Origin: Methylophaga thalassica MP | GTDB taxonomy: Bacteria; Pseudomonadota; Gammaproteobacteria; Nitrosococcales; Methylophagaceae | DNA: 64,000 nucleotides | Direction: 5' to 3' | Assembly (NCBI RefSeq): GCF_000214595.1 | Contig: NZ_AFIG01000003.1 | Coordinates: 248,001-312,000, forward strand | The notes under the pieces: generated by a model | Databases searched by the model: none | Told to the model about the DNA's origin: nothing | Seen by the model: the letters and a program-made list of their open reading frames with translations, nothing else | Shown here: piece by piece, positions 1-9,031 of the stretch | How the letters are laid out: the number at the start of each line of letters is the position of its first letter | How positions within the stretch are numbered: the stretch's first letter is position 1 | Made by a program: the position numbers and the translations under genes

Positions 1-2
1 TT

Positions 3-1736
3 AAGTTAGAAACGAATATGTTGATGTTACGTCGACATGAAAAAGACTTTCTCAAACGACTTGATTTGAAATATCAAGATGAGTTTCATCAAACACAACA
101 GATTTTTCTCAGTAATCTTGAACAACTTTCTCAGTCACTGGATCAGCTGGGTCAGTCACACGAGTCACTCAATGCACTTCATGATGTGCTGATTGAATAC
201 GGCACAAAATTTGATGAAATTGCAGCCGTTGAACAAACCATAGGATTAACCCCTACCGATGGTTTATATGGCAACCTTCGAAAAGCAGTGCATCAGGTTG
301 AGGAGACCATCAACACATTTAATGACGATACTTTACTTGCCGCCATGCTGATGCTGAGACGTCATGAAAAAGACTTTATGCTGCGTTCAGACATCAAATA
401 TGTCAGTAAATTTGAAGAATCCTATACTGATTTTAATCGCCGCCTGGATGACAGCTATATTTCCACGGATATGAAAAAACAGATTGGCAATGAAATAGAA
501 AAGTATCGTGCTGATTTTTTATCTTTAGTGAAAGGTTATGAAACACGTGGGATGAATTCTGAATCAGGATTGCTGGGAGAATTACGTAGCACGATCCATC
601 GAAGTGAAGGTGAACTTGATACGCTTGAACAACATATCAGTAATGAAATCCCAAAAGCGATACAAAATGCAAAGATCACTGTTTTTGTTATCGCATTGAC
701 ACTGGCAGCACTGATTTTATGGCTTATCAGGCTATTAAGCCAAAGTATTATCATTCCACTTCATAAGCTGTCTGAAACCATGCAAGAAGTCGAAAAAAAT
801 CGCGATTTAAGCTTGCGTGTTGATGATAGTGGTAAAGATGAAATTGCCGAAATGGCACACTCCTTTAACCTAATGACGGCCTCATTTCAAAAGCTGATTC
901 AACAGGTCATGACCTCTGCTCTCACCGTCAGTGCCGCAGCTGAGGAACTCTCTGTAGTGGCTGAACAAACCAAAAAAGGTGTTATCAACCAACAAAGCAG
1001 TAGTGAGCAAGTTGCTACAGCCATGAATGAAATGACCGCGACTGTGCAGGAAGTCGCACGTTATGCGGCTGAAGCAGCGAGTTTATCTAAAAGTTCTGAT
1101 AGCGAGACCAGTCAGGGACAATTATTGGTCAAAGACACCATTGATTCCATCAAACAATTGGCTGTTCAGAGTTCAAGTAACGCAGATGCCATTAAAAACC
1201 TGCAGTCAGAAAGTGAAAACATTGGCACCGTATTAACCGTCATCCAAAGTATTGCCGAACAAACCAACTTACTAGCATTAAATGCAGCGATTGAAGCGGC
1301 ACGTGCTGGCGAGTCTGGTCGAGGTTTTGCTGTTGTCGCAGATGAAGTCAGAACATTGGCACAACGCAGCAAAGAGTCAACAGAAGAAATTAAAACGATT
1401 ATCGAGCGTTTGCAAAATGAAGCCAATCAATGTGTGACAGCTACAATGAAAGGCAAAGAATATGTAGAAGCCACCGTGACTAAAGTTGGCGCAGCTGGCG
1501 AAAGTCTCAGTATGATTTCAGAACGTGTCAGATCGATTATGGATATGAACACACATATTGCAAGTGCCGCCGAAGAACAGAGTGCCGTGGCTGAAGACAT
1601 TAACCGTAATGTAAATCACATTGCACAAGTAGCCGAAGAAAATGCTGAAAGCACATCACAAACAACGGAAACCAGTCAGGGCCTTGCTGGACTAGCCGCA
1701 GACTTGCAAAAACTGATTACTCAGTTCAAAGTCTGA
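3..1736 (+). CDS. Methyl-accepting chemotaxis protein with HBM sensor domain, 5' end outside window
   Basis: Membrane chemoreceptor that passes a periplasmic ligand signal to CheW/CheA. The frame is open to the left edge without a stop, so the first ATG at 18 is internal and the first membrane helix lies outside the window. The periplasmic part carries the motif [11 protein letters not shown] twice, near residues 3 and 110 of the visible part; this is typical of the two-module helical HBM domain. A membrane segment follows near residues 221-241, then HAMP (about 243-295) and the MCP signalling domain. The conserved hairpin tip ([19 protein letters not shown]) is near 413-432. No C-terminal CheR-binding pentapeptide is seen. 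Ligand unknown; known HBM receptors bind organic acids. Confidence 0.93.
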   Translation, partial: KLETNMLMLRRHEKDFLKRLDLKYQDEFHQTQQIFLSNLEQLSQSLDQLGQSHESLNALHDVLIEYGTKFDEIAAVEQTIGLTPTDGLYGNLRKAVHQVEETINTFNDDTLLAAMLMLRRHEKDFMLRSDIKYVSKFEESYTDFNRRLDDSYISTDMKKQIGNEIEKYRADFLSLVKGYETRGMNSESGLLGELRSTIHRSEGELDTLEQHISNEIPKAIQNAKITVFVIALTLAALILWLIRLLSQSIIIPLHKLSETMQEVEKNRDLSLRVDDSGKDEIAEMAHSFNLMTASFQKLIQQVMTSALTVSAAAEELSVVAEQTKKGVINQQSSSEQVATAMNEMTATVQEVARYAAEAASLSKSSDSETSQGQLLVKDTIDSIKQLAVQSSSNADAIKNLQSESENIGTVLTVIQSIAEQTNLLALNAAIEAARAGESGRGFAVVADEVRTLAQRSKESTEEIKTIIERLQNEANQCVTATMKGKEYVEATVTKVGAAGESLSMISERVRSIMDMNTHIASAAEEQSAVAEDINRNVNHIAQVAEENAESTSQTTETSQGLAGLAADLQKLITQFKV

Positions 1737-1835
1737 CATAACAGAGCGTCATGGATGACGACTATCAGTGGTGGCAAGACAGTGCTGATTCACATTATGA
1801 TGCATACTCAGGACTTATATTCAGGATGACATGTT

Positions 1836-3140
1836 ATGCCTTTGTACCGTTTCTTCATATTTGTGTTAATCAGTCTGACGGTGGCTGTATGTGATTCTGA
1901 CTCGGCGCAACGAACTCTTAAGCAACAACAACTGAATATCAGTGGTCAAATCAGTTATCGCGAACGTATTGCACTTCCCAAAAAATCCCAACTCATCATT
2001 AAACTGGAAAATATCACCAGCGCACAAAAAAATGGCGAAATCATCGCCGAAAAAACGATATCACTCGGCAACCGCCAAGTGCCCATCGATTTTCAGCTAC
2101 AGGTGTTTAAAGATCAGCTGAACAAAGATGAAAATTATGCACTGCGTGCCTCTATTCAGGATAAAAGTGGGGAATTACTCTGGACCACCGATGAACTGAA
2201 TCTGGTTCCTACAGATACCGATAAGGTTTCGCTCGGCCTACTTAATCTGGTGAAATTTCAACAGCCTGAGAATGATAATAGTCACACGGTACTGTTTCAA
2301 TGTGGTGAACAACAGATCATAACCGTCATCAAAAATGAGTCTATGCAGCTCAAGATGAACGATGATTTGTATATGCTATTTCAGGTGCCAACCGCTTCCG
2401 GTGCCAAATATCAGTCTAAAGATAAATTAGTCAGTTTCTGGAGTAAAGGTCATCAGGGGATTCTGACCATTGCTGATATGAGTTGGAGTCATTGTACTGC
2501 TGTTAATCAGGATCAACTGGAACAACTGCCTTTCCGAGCTCAAGGCCACGAGCCAGAATGGTCGCTTTCTGCAACGTATGACCAGGTGATTATGACGTGG
2601 GATAAAGGACAGAAACAGAGCGTGCTGGCTGAGACAGAACTGAATATTTACCACACCGGTTTTGAACTCAAAGCCTACTCTGACACCCGCTATATCAAAG
2701 TAGAAACCTTAGCTACTTTATGCCGTGATGATATGTCGGGATTACCCTACCCTTATCAGGTTAGCGTGCGATTGGACAATCTCGATTTTCAGGGCTGCGG
2801 GGGCCATAGTCGTGATTTACTCGTAGGTCAGGAATGGATAGTTCAGGACTTAAATCAACAAGGTGTGATTGATTTTTCGCGTCTGACGATGACCTTTGAT
2901 GATCAGGGGCGTTTATCAGGATTTACTTCATGTAACCAGTACAGTACGGCTTATGAATTTAATGAACGACTGGATATCGCTTCAGCGATTACCACACAAA
3001 AAGTGTGTCCGGTGGCTATTATGAATCAGGAAAAATTATTTTTGTCGATACTGACGGATGTGGAATCGCTGGATATCAGCATCAACGGCGCTTTGATTTT
3101 GAAAACAGCAGACGGGCGGACGATTACCGCCCGTCGCTGA
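1836..3140 (+). CDS. Multidomain envelope lipoprotein: YbaY-like, MliC-like, COG3650-like and META domains
   Basis: Probable lipoprotein of 434 residues. A hydrophobic leader ends at Cys19; the lipobox (VAVC) is unusual because valine precedes the cysteine. Asp at +2 would favour inner-membrane retention under the E. coli Lol rule. Four regions follow: a YbaY-type beta domain (about 32-140); a stretch like the lysozyme inhibitor MliC (about 150-222, with FQCGE and the SGAKY/FWSKG blocks); a segment starting FRAQGHEPEW like COG3650 proteins (about 231-323); and a META/HslJ domain (about 329-430, with TSCNQY). All four are small envelope-stress or inhibitor folds usually found as separate proteins. 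It lies 99 bp after the chemoreceptor; AGGA upstream is a weak ribosome site. Function is not known. Confidence 0.75.
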   Translation: MPLYRFFIFVLISLTVAVCDSDSAQRTLKQQQLNISGQISYRERIALPKKSQLIIKLENITSAQKNGEIIAEKTISLGNRQVPIDFQLQVFKDQLNKDENYALRASIQDKSGELLWTTDELNLVPTDTDKVSLGLLNLVKFQQPENDNSHTVLFQCGEQQIITVIKNESMQLKMNDDLYMLFQVPTASGAKYQSKDKLVSFWSKGHQGILTIADMSWSHCTAVNQDQLEQLPFRAQGHEPEWSLSATYDQVIMTWDKGQKQSVLAETELNIYHTGFELKAYSDTRYIKVETLATLCRDDMSGLPYPYQVSVRLDNLDFQGCGGHSRDLLVGQEWIVQDLNQQGVIDFSRLTMTFDDQGRLSGFTSCNQYSTAYEFNERLDIASAITTQKVCPVAIMNQEKLFLSILTDVESLDISINGALILKTADGRTITARR

Positions 3141-3141
3141 T

Positions 3142-3177
3142 AAAGCCGGGCTTTATTTCAAAGCCGGGCTTTATTTC
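3142..3177. repeat. Two tandem copies of an 18-bp self-complementary unit; probable bidirectional terminator
   Basis: The unit AAAGCCGGGCTTTATTTC occurs twice, head to tail (3142-3159 and 3160-3177). Each copy contains AAAGCC-G-GGCTTT, which can fold into a short hairpin or pair with the other copy. It sits between two convergent genes, and the second copy includes the stop codon of the efflux pump gene. A transcription-end role is inferred from position and structure; the T-runs are short. Confidence 0.55.
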
Positions 3178-6100
3178 ATTACCACATGATTGTGACTATG
3201 GTAACGGCGATTACCTTCCAGCTTCCGTAACATCACATAGAAAACTGGGGTAAAGAACAAGCCGAAGAATGTGACCCCGAGCATGCCTGAGAAAACGGTG
3301 ACACCAATATCATTACGCATTTCTGAACCTGCACCGGTCGATAGCACCATCGGTACAACCCCCATAATAAACGCAAAGGATGTCATCAAAATCGGTCTTA
3401 AACGCATACGACTGGCTTTGATTGCCGCTTTTACTGTTTCCATGCCATCAATCTCAAGCTCGCGAGCGAACTCAACAATCAAAATGGCATTTTTACTGGC
3501 CAGTCCCGCCAGCACAAAGAAACTTATCTGCGTGAAGATATTGCTATCGCCATCGGTTAACCATACACCCGTCACTGCTGCCAGAATCGATAGCGGCACA
3601 ATGGTAATCACCACCAGCGGCAAGATAAGACTTTCATATTGTGCAGCTAACACTAAGAAAACCAATAACAAACATAAAGGGAAAATGAATAACGCAGTAT
3701 TCCCGCTAATCACTTGTTGATAGGTTAAATCAGTCCATTCAAATTCCATTCCCGAAGGCAAGGTTTTTTCCAGGATCTCACTAATCGCATCTTGGGCCTG
3801 GCCACTTGAGTAACCCGGTGCGGCATTACCATTCAAGTCAGCTGCCAGATACCCGTTGTAGTGAGCCGCACTTTCCGGACCATAGCTTTCTTGCATTTGT
3901 AATACGCTGCCTAATGGCACCATATCGCCATTGCTATTCCGTACTTTTAGATTCAACGCATCATCCGGTGCATTACGATAATCAGAGTCAGCCTGAGCAA
4001 TCACCTGATAGGTACGACCAAACTGATTGAAATCATTGATGTAGAGTGAACCGAGATAAATCTGCATGGTGTCAAAAATATCTTTGATGTTCAGTCCAAG
4101 CTGTTTGGCTTTTGTCCGATCTAAATCAGCATAAAGCTGAGGCACATTAATTTTATAGTTCGAGTAAACGCTGGTAAGTGCTGGACTCTGCCATGCCTGA
4201 CCTTGCACCTGAGAGACTACTTCAGCAAGTTTTTCATAACCCAGATCTGCGCGGTCCTCAATCTGCAATTTAAAACCACCTGTCGTTCCCAAACCACGCA
4301 CGGGTGGTGGCGGAAAAATGGCGATGAAGGCTTCTTCTACCTGAGCAAATTTCGCTTGCAAACGACCTGCAATAGCCGCAGCAGACAGGTCAGGTGACTT
4401 ACGTTTATCAAATGAATCCAAAGTAACAAACACAATACCGGCGCTTGGGCTATTTGTGAAACCGTTGACGGATAATCCCGGGAACTGCACAGCACTCTGA
4501 ACACCTGGTTCATTCAGTGCAATACGCCCCATTTCTTTGATAACGTCCTGTGTCCGCGCCAGCGATGCACCATCTGGTAATTGGGCAAAACTGATCAGGT
4601 ATTGTTTATCCTGTGCTGGTACAAAGCCCTTTGGCAATATATTCAAACCATAGACCGTCATCCCTAATAAGATGATGTACACAAAAGACATGATGACTTT
4701 GTGTTTTAACAAACCACCGACTGAACCAGAATAACCATTTGATGCTTTCTTAAACGTCTTGTTGAAGATGTTAAAGAACCAGCCAAACAGAAAATCAATG
4801 ATTCTGGTGAGTCTGTCTTTAGGCGCATCATGCCCTTTCAACAACAGCGCCGATAATGCTGGACTCAAGGTCAAGGAGTTAACGGCTGAAATCACTGTAG
4901 AGATAGCAATCGTCAACGCAAATTGTTGGTAGAACTGCCCGGTTAAACCACTCACAAAAGCGATAGGTACAAACACGGCAACCAGCGTTAACGAAATCGC
5001 GACGATAGGCCCACTGACCTCTCGCATGGCTTGGTAACTTGCTTCAAGCGGAGATAAACCATTCTCAATATTACGTTCGACGTTTTCCACGACCACAATC
5101 GCATCATCCACCACGATGCCAATGGCCAGCACCAAACCGAATAAGGACAAGGTATTGATGGAAAAGCCAAACACATGCATCAACGCAAAGGTACCGATAA
5201 TTGAAACCGGCACGGCTAATAATGGAATTAATGAGGCACGCCATGTTTGCAAGAACACGACCACGACGATAACGACTAAGACAAGCGCTTCCAGTAAGGT
5301 TTTAATGACCGCATGAATGGAGTCACGAACGAATACGGTCGGGTCATACACCACGCTGTAATCGACGCCCTCAGGGAAATTCTTTTTCAGCTTGGCCATG
5401 GTGCTGCGAATATTGTCGGAAATCTCGATGGCATTCGCACCCGGTGACTGGAAGATAGGAATCGCTACCGCAGGCTGATTATTTAACATTGAGTTCAAGC
5501 TGAACTCAGCCGCTTGTAATTCAACTCTGGCAACATCTTTCAGACGTGTCACCTGACCATCACTACCAGCTCTGATAATGATGTTTTCAAACTCTTCCGG
5601 TGATTCCAGACGACCTTTTGCATTGATCGGTAATTGCACATCAACCGGTTCGGTCATCGGCGCGCCGCCGATAATACCGGCAGCTACCTGAACATTTTGC
5701 TCTCTGATCGCGTTGACCACATCCATCGCCGTCAATTGTCGTTCGGCTACTTTTTCAGGGTTGAGCCAAATACGCATGGCATAGTCACCTGAACCAAATA
5801 AACGAACTTGGCCCACGCCTTCAACTTTGGCTAACTCATCTTTAACATGCAAAACAGCATAGTTACGCAGATATAACTCATCATAACGTTTATCAGGAGA
5901 GGTTAAATGCACAACCATGGTCAGATCAGGGGAGCTTTTCACCACTGTTACGCCCAGTTGGCGAGTCACTTCTGGCAGTCTAGGGGTTGCCTGAGTGACA
6001 CGGTTTTGCACCATCTGTTGAGCTAAATCCGGATCGGTGCCTATTTTAAAAGTCACAGTCAGTGTCATGCGACCATCTGAGGTAGCTTGTGAAAACATAT

Positions 6101-6335
6101 AGATCATGTTTTCTACACCACTCAGCTGCTCTTCCAGTGGTCTGGCTACCGTCTCAGCAATGACTTTAGGGTTGGCACCCGGAAACTGAGCGTTGACGAC
6201 AACTGAGGGTGGCGATACCTCAGGATATTCCGATATCGGCAGCTGAAACATCGACAGTAAGCCGGCAATAAAAATAAGAATGGATAAAACACCCGCAAAT
6301 ATGGGTCTGTCCACAAAAAACTTGGAAATATTCAT
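3171..6335 (-). CDS. RND multidrug efflux permease (HAE1 family, AcrB/MexB-like)
   Basis: Inner-membrane proton-driven drug exporter of 1054 residues, the usual family length. The N-terminus (MNISKFFVDRPIFAGVLSI) is classic for HAE1 pumps. The proton-relay pair Asp-Asp is seen in GIVVDDAIVVVEN near residue 408, and the partner Lys in GLASKNAIL near 940. Twelve membrane helices and two large periplasmic loops are expected from the pattern. It lies 46 bp downstream of the periplasmic adaptor gene on the same strand, so the two form an operon. No outer-membrane channel gene is adjacent, so the pump probably borrows a TolC-like channel encoded elsewhere. Substrates cannot be told from sequence. 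Confidence 0.95.
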   Translation of the reverse strand: MNISKFFVDRPIFAGVLSILIFIAGLLSMFQLPISEYPEVSPPSVVVNAQFPGANPKVIAETVARPLEEQLSGVENMIYMFSQATSDGRMTLTVTFKIGTDPDLAQQMVQNRVTQATPRLPEVTRQLGVTVVKSSPDLTMVVHLTSPDKRYDELYLRNYAVLHVKDELAKVEGVGQVRLFGSGDYAMRIWLNPEKVAERQLTAMDVVNAIREQNVQVAAGIIGGAPMTEPVDVQLPINAKGRLESPEEFENIIIRAGSDGQVTRLKDVARVELQAAEFSLNSMLNNQPAVAIPIFQSPGANAIEISDNIRSTMAKLKKNFPEGVDYSVVYDPTVFVRDSIHAVIKTLLEALVLVVIVVVVFLQTWRASLIPLLAVPVSIIGTFALMHVFGFSINTLSLFGLVLAIGIVVDDAIVVVENVERNIENGLSPLEASYQAMREVSGPIVAISLTLVAVFVPIAFVSGLTGQFYQQFALTIAISTVISAVNSLTLSPALSALLLKGHDAPKDRLTRIIDFLFGWFFNIFNKTFKKASNGYSGSVGGLLKHKVIMSFVYIILLGMTVYGLNILPKGFVPAQDKQYLISFAQLPDGASLARTQDVIKEMGRIALNEPGVQSAVQFPGLSVNGFTNSPSAGIVFVTLDSFDKRKSPDLSAAAIAGRLQAKFAQVEEAFIAIFPPPPVRGLGTTGGFKLQIEDRADLGYEKLAEVVSQVQGQAWQSPALTSVYSNYKINVPQLYADLDRTKAKQLGLNIKDIFDTMQIYLGSLYINDFNQFGRTYQVIAQADSDYRNAPDDALNLKVRNSNGDMVPLGSVLQMQESYGPESAAHYNGYLAADLNGNAAPGYSSGQAQDAISEILEKTLPSGMEFEWTDLTYQQVISGNTALFIFPLCLLLVFLVLAAQYESLILPLVVITIVPLSILAAVTGVWLTDGDSNIFTQISFFVLAGLASKNAILIVEFARELEIDGMETVKAAIKASRMRLRPILMTSFAFIMGVVPMVLSTGAGSEMRNDIGVTVFSGMLGVTFFGLFFTPVFYVMLRKLEGNRRYHSHNHVVMK

Positions 6336-6381
6336 TGCGTTCCTTCGTTACGCTATTTAGCGACTTAACTTATTGTCAAAG

Positions 6382-7572
6382 CTATTTTTCTGACACCGGA
6401 GCATCTGTTTCAGCCACAGCTTTCGGTGAAACAACCATATTTGGTCTAATGTGAGACAGGCCATTTACAACGACTTTATCACCGGCTTTTAAGCCCGATA
6501 ACACGATACGCTTGTCTTGGTGATGTCCACCTAACACAACTTCCTGATAAACCGCCTGATTCTCATCATTGATCACAAACACAAACTTCTTGTTTTGATT
6601 GGTGCCAATCGCTCTGCTAGGGATGAGCAATGCATCTTGTTTATCAGGTGAACCGACTTTTACATTGGCATACATACCCGGCGTCAACGCACCATCTTTA
6701 TTATCAAAAATAGCGCGGGCACGTATGGTGCCGCTGGCAATATCCAAACGATTATCTAAAGAATAAATATCACCGTGATACACAACGCTTTCATCTGCCG
6801 CCAGAGTCATATCAACAGGCATTGTGTGTTCTTTTTCCGTATTTCTCATCATCTTTATATATGTTTGCTCATCGACATCAAACTCAGCATAAAAACGATC
6901 ATTGGCCACAATGGTGGTTAATACGGGCGCACTCGGTGTCGTTTCGATGATATTGCCTACCGTCAATTCAGCGCGGCTGAGACGACCAGCAAATGGCGCA
7001 CGGATATAGCAATAATTCAGATTCAGTTTTGCTTGTGAGACAGCACTTTCTGCTTCGCGAATAGCCGCAATGGCAACCTGATTTTCATTTTTAGCGGCAT
7101 CAAACACACTATCAGACACCAATTTATCTCTGACCAGTTTTTCTGTACGAGCGAGCTCATCTTTGGCCAGAGTCGCTTTCGATTTAGCAGATGCCAATTG
7201 CGCTTCGGCACTGGCTAAAGCCGCTTTGTAAGGACGTGGGTCGATAACAAAAAGTAGCTCATTTTTCTCCACTAACTGGCCATCAGTGAACAATACCTGT
7301 TGAAGTTCGCCGCCAACGAGCGGTTTGATATCCGCTCTATCAACTGCACTCAATCGACCAGAAAAGCTTGTCCAGATGCGAACTTTCTCTGGTTGTATGG
7401 TAATCACCTCAGCGACAGGTGGCGGCGGCGTATTTGGCGCTGCGGCTTGTGCAGATTTCTCACCCTGCTTTGCAAACATCACATAGGCAACTCCCGCTGC
7501 GATGCACACAAGAATAAAAATAAGTAGCTTTAATCCACCGCGATTTTGACGGTTTGATGATACTTCAGACAT
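6382..7572 (-). CDS. RND efflux periplasmic adaptor (membrane fusion protein, AcrA-like)
   Basis: Links the RND permease to an outer-membrane channel. 396 residues, with one N-terminal membrane anchor (about 15-33) and no lipobox, so it is anchored by a helix and not by lipid. A proline-rich linker (PNTPPPPVAEV) precedes the barrel-sandwich/lipoyl half (about 60-100 and 180-215), split by an alpha-helical hairpin rich in Ala, Lys and Glu (about 100-180). Beta-barrel and membrane-proximal domains follow. It is first gene of the pump operon; the start is supported by the family-like N-terminus and a preceding control region with a TetR-type palindrome. Confidence 0.93.
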   Translation of the reverse strand: MSEVSSNRQNRGGLKLLIFILVCIAAGVAYVMFAKQGEKSAQAAAPNTPPPPVAEVITIQPEKVRIWTSFSGRLSAVDRADIKPLVGGELQQVLFTDGQLVEKNELLFVIDPRPYKAALASAEAQLASAKSKATLAKDELARTEKLVRDKLVSDSVFDAAKNENQVAIAAIREAESAVSQAKLNLNYCYIRAPFAGRLSRAELTVGNIIETTPSAPVLTTIVANDRFYAEFDVDEQTYIKMMRNTEKEHTMPVDMTLAADESVVYHGDIYSLDNRLDIASGTIRARAIFDNKDGALTPGMYANVKVGSPDKQDALLIPSRAIGTNQNKKFVFVINDENQAVYQEVVLGGHHQDKRIVLSGLKAGDKVVVNGLSHIRPNMVVSPKAVAETDAPVSEK

Positions 7573-7648
7573 GGAAATCTCCGTGAGCCAGATAAGCCTA
7601 GCAGGTCCTTGATAAAACTATCCTGTTCAGGATAAACTGCAATAGAAG

Positions 7649-7666
7649 ACATACCGACCGGTATGT
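7649..7666. promoter_or_regulatory. TetR-type operator upstream of the efflux operon
   Basis: The palindrome ACATACCG-AC-CGGTATGT has perfect 8-bp arms around a 2-bp centre. It lies 77 bp upstream of the adaptor start. On the minus strand a TTGACT hexamer immediately precedes it, so a repressor bound here would block a promoter for the pump. Its core, ACCGNNCGGT, recurs at 7808-7817 in front of the TetR gene. Binding by that TetR protein is inferred. Confidence 0.65.
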
Positions 7667-7780
7667 TAGTCAATATGACCGAGAAAATAGTCAACTTTTC
7701 TACAAGATTCATATAAAACAACGATCTAATTCACCATCACGGTAACTCATCTTATTTAAAGTATGCTTTCATTTTGGATA

Positions 7781-7796
7781 GTTTCTTGTAAGAAAC
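7781..7796. repeat. Perfect 7-2-7 palindrome next to the tetR promoter
   Basis: GTTTCTTGTAAGAAAC is a perfect inverted repeat ending one base before the -35 hexamer of the putative TetR gene promoter. It differs in sequence from the ACCGNNCGGT operators, so if functional it would bind another regulator. Chance cannot be excluded. Confidence 0.4.
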
Positions 7797-7826
7797 TTGT
7801 CACACAAACCGAGCGGTATCTATACT
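7797..7826 (+). promoter_or_regulatory. Promoter of the TetR gene with an internal operator
   Basis: TTGTCA (7797-7802) and TATACT (7821-7826) are each one mismatch from the sigma70 consensus, with an 18-bp spacer. The spacer contains ACCGAGCGGT (7808-7817), the same ACCGNNCGGT core as the operator in front of the pump operon. This arrangement implies autorepression. The start codon is 29 bp downstream. Confidence 0.62.
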
Positions 7827-7855
7827 GTATTATTAGAATGAATGGTTTATAAAAT

Positions 7856-8503
7856 ATGTCTGTCACAGAAACTCGTGAAAAGCTATTGTCAACAGCACTG
7901 GAGCTGATCTGGCAAAGCAACTACAACTGCGTTGGCGTCAATGATATTTGTCGGCAGGCTGGCGTGACCAAAGGCGCGTTTTATCATCACTTTGATTCTA
8001 AAGCATCATTATTTTGTGAAGCCGCAAGCTATTACTGGCAAGTTATAAAAACCGACCTAGATGCTGTTTTTTCACCTATCAACTCGCCTCTGCAACAACT
8101 TGAGAATCTCATCGAGTTTGTTTTTAAATCGAAAATAAGTACACGTAATAAACCGATACCAGGCTGTCCCTTCTTTAACGCCGGAGCACAAATTGGTACG
8201 GATGATGAACAGGTATTGGAAGCCTTACGATCGCTGTCACAAACAGCCATTAATTATGATATTGCTCTGGTTAAAGCGCTGGCATCAGCTGGCTATCTCA
8301 ATTACAAGGCCGATCCAGAAAGTTTAGGCCGAATGATGTACACCTATATTCACGGTGTAATGAGCTTTGCTCACCTTCAGACTGATATTTCAACCGTAAG
8401 AAAAGATCTGCCTGAAGGCTTATACCGGCTTCTGGGTATCAAAGAAGAATATTGGTTTACGGAATCAGCTACCTGGAATAAGCAACCACTGCTAGCAAAA
8501 TAG
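7856..8503 (+). CDS. TetR/AcrR family repressor, probable local regulator of the RND pump
   Basis: DNA-binding repressor of 215 residues. The N-terminal helix-turn-helix is clear (NDICRQAGVTKGAFYHHF, about residues 28-45), with the usual Tyr-His-His-Phe ending of TetR recognition helices. The C-terminal part is an alpha-helical ligand and dimer domain with no assignable effector. It is divergent from the efflux operon across a 283-bp region holding two matching palindromes, so it most likely represses both the pump and itself. The ribosome site is weak. It ends 6 bp before the convergent thpR gene. Confidence 0.9.
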   Translation: MSVTETREKLLSTALELIWQSNYNCVGVNDICRQAGVTKGAFYHHFDSKASLFCEAASYYWQVIKTDLDAVFSPINSPLQQLENLIEFVFKSKISTRNKPIPGCPFFNAGAQIGTDDEQVLEALRSLSQTAINYDIALVKALASAGYLNYKADPESLGRMMYTYIHGVMSFAHLQTDISTVRKDLPEGLYRLLGIKEEYWFTESATWNKQPLLAK

Positions 8504-8509
8504 TGATGC

Positions 8510-9022
8510 TTATGCTTGTAGCTCCCAACTTTCTATTAGCCTGTATTCCACCCCTGATGCTAAAGAAACTGACTCAACCAAAGCAAATTTTTTTGCCCGC
8601 ATTGAAATCGCGTTAAAGCAGATCTGAGGTCGATATTTTGCTTTTCTGGCCAACGTCATATGAGCACGAAATGGACGGCTTTCTTTATGGACAGGTAAAT
8701 CCCGTATCAGCTGGTTTAAAGCATTGACCAATTGATATAAGGATAATGGCTGTTTCTGACAGGTTAAGCAGACTATTCGAGGTCTTGACCAGTAATCAAT
8801 TTCATCAAATTGAAGTGTGACTGAAGATGACCTCAGTGTTCTTGCCCTCTGTCTTAATGTCAGAATAACGTCCTCTTCAACATTCCCTAAAAAAGCTAAT
8901 GTAACGTGTAAATTGGTCGACTTTAATTTTCTTAAACCCGGTTGTTCGAGACGCTCAGATAACTGACTCACCTCAGTGCGTATCGTATCATCAGGCCAAA
9001 GTGCAAAAAACACACGTCGCAT
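8510..9022 (-). CDS. thpR: RNA 2',3'-cyclic phosphodiesterase (2H family, 2'-5' RNA ligase)
   Basis: Two-histidine phosphoesterase of 170 residues that opens 2',3'-cyclic phosphate ends on RNA. The two HxTx motifs are present: LHVTLAFLG near residue 43 and RAHMTLAR near 125. The N-terminus (MRRVFFALWPDD) is typical of the family. It lies 9 bp downstream of a diguanylate cyclase gene on the same strand, which suggests cotranscription without a clear functional link. Confidence 0.9.
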   Translation of the reverse strand: MRRVFFALWPDDTIRTEVSQLSERLEQPGLRKLKSTNLHVTLAFLGNVEEDVILTLRQRARTLRSSSVTLQFDEIDYWSRPRIVCLTCQKQPLSLYQLVNALNQLIRDLPVHKESRPFRAHMTLARKAKYRPQICFNAISMRAKKFALVESVSLASGVEYRLIESWELQA

Positions 9023-9031
9023 ATTAGATCG

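Noticed and set aside
1751-1894. Small open frame of 47 codons starting MDDDYQWWQDSADS between the chemoreceptor and lipoprotein genes
   Set aside because: It overlaps the lipoprotein start by 59 bp in another frame, has no ribosome site, and its 3' half is only the other frame of that gene.
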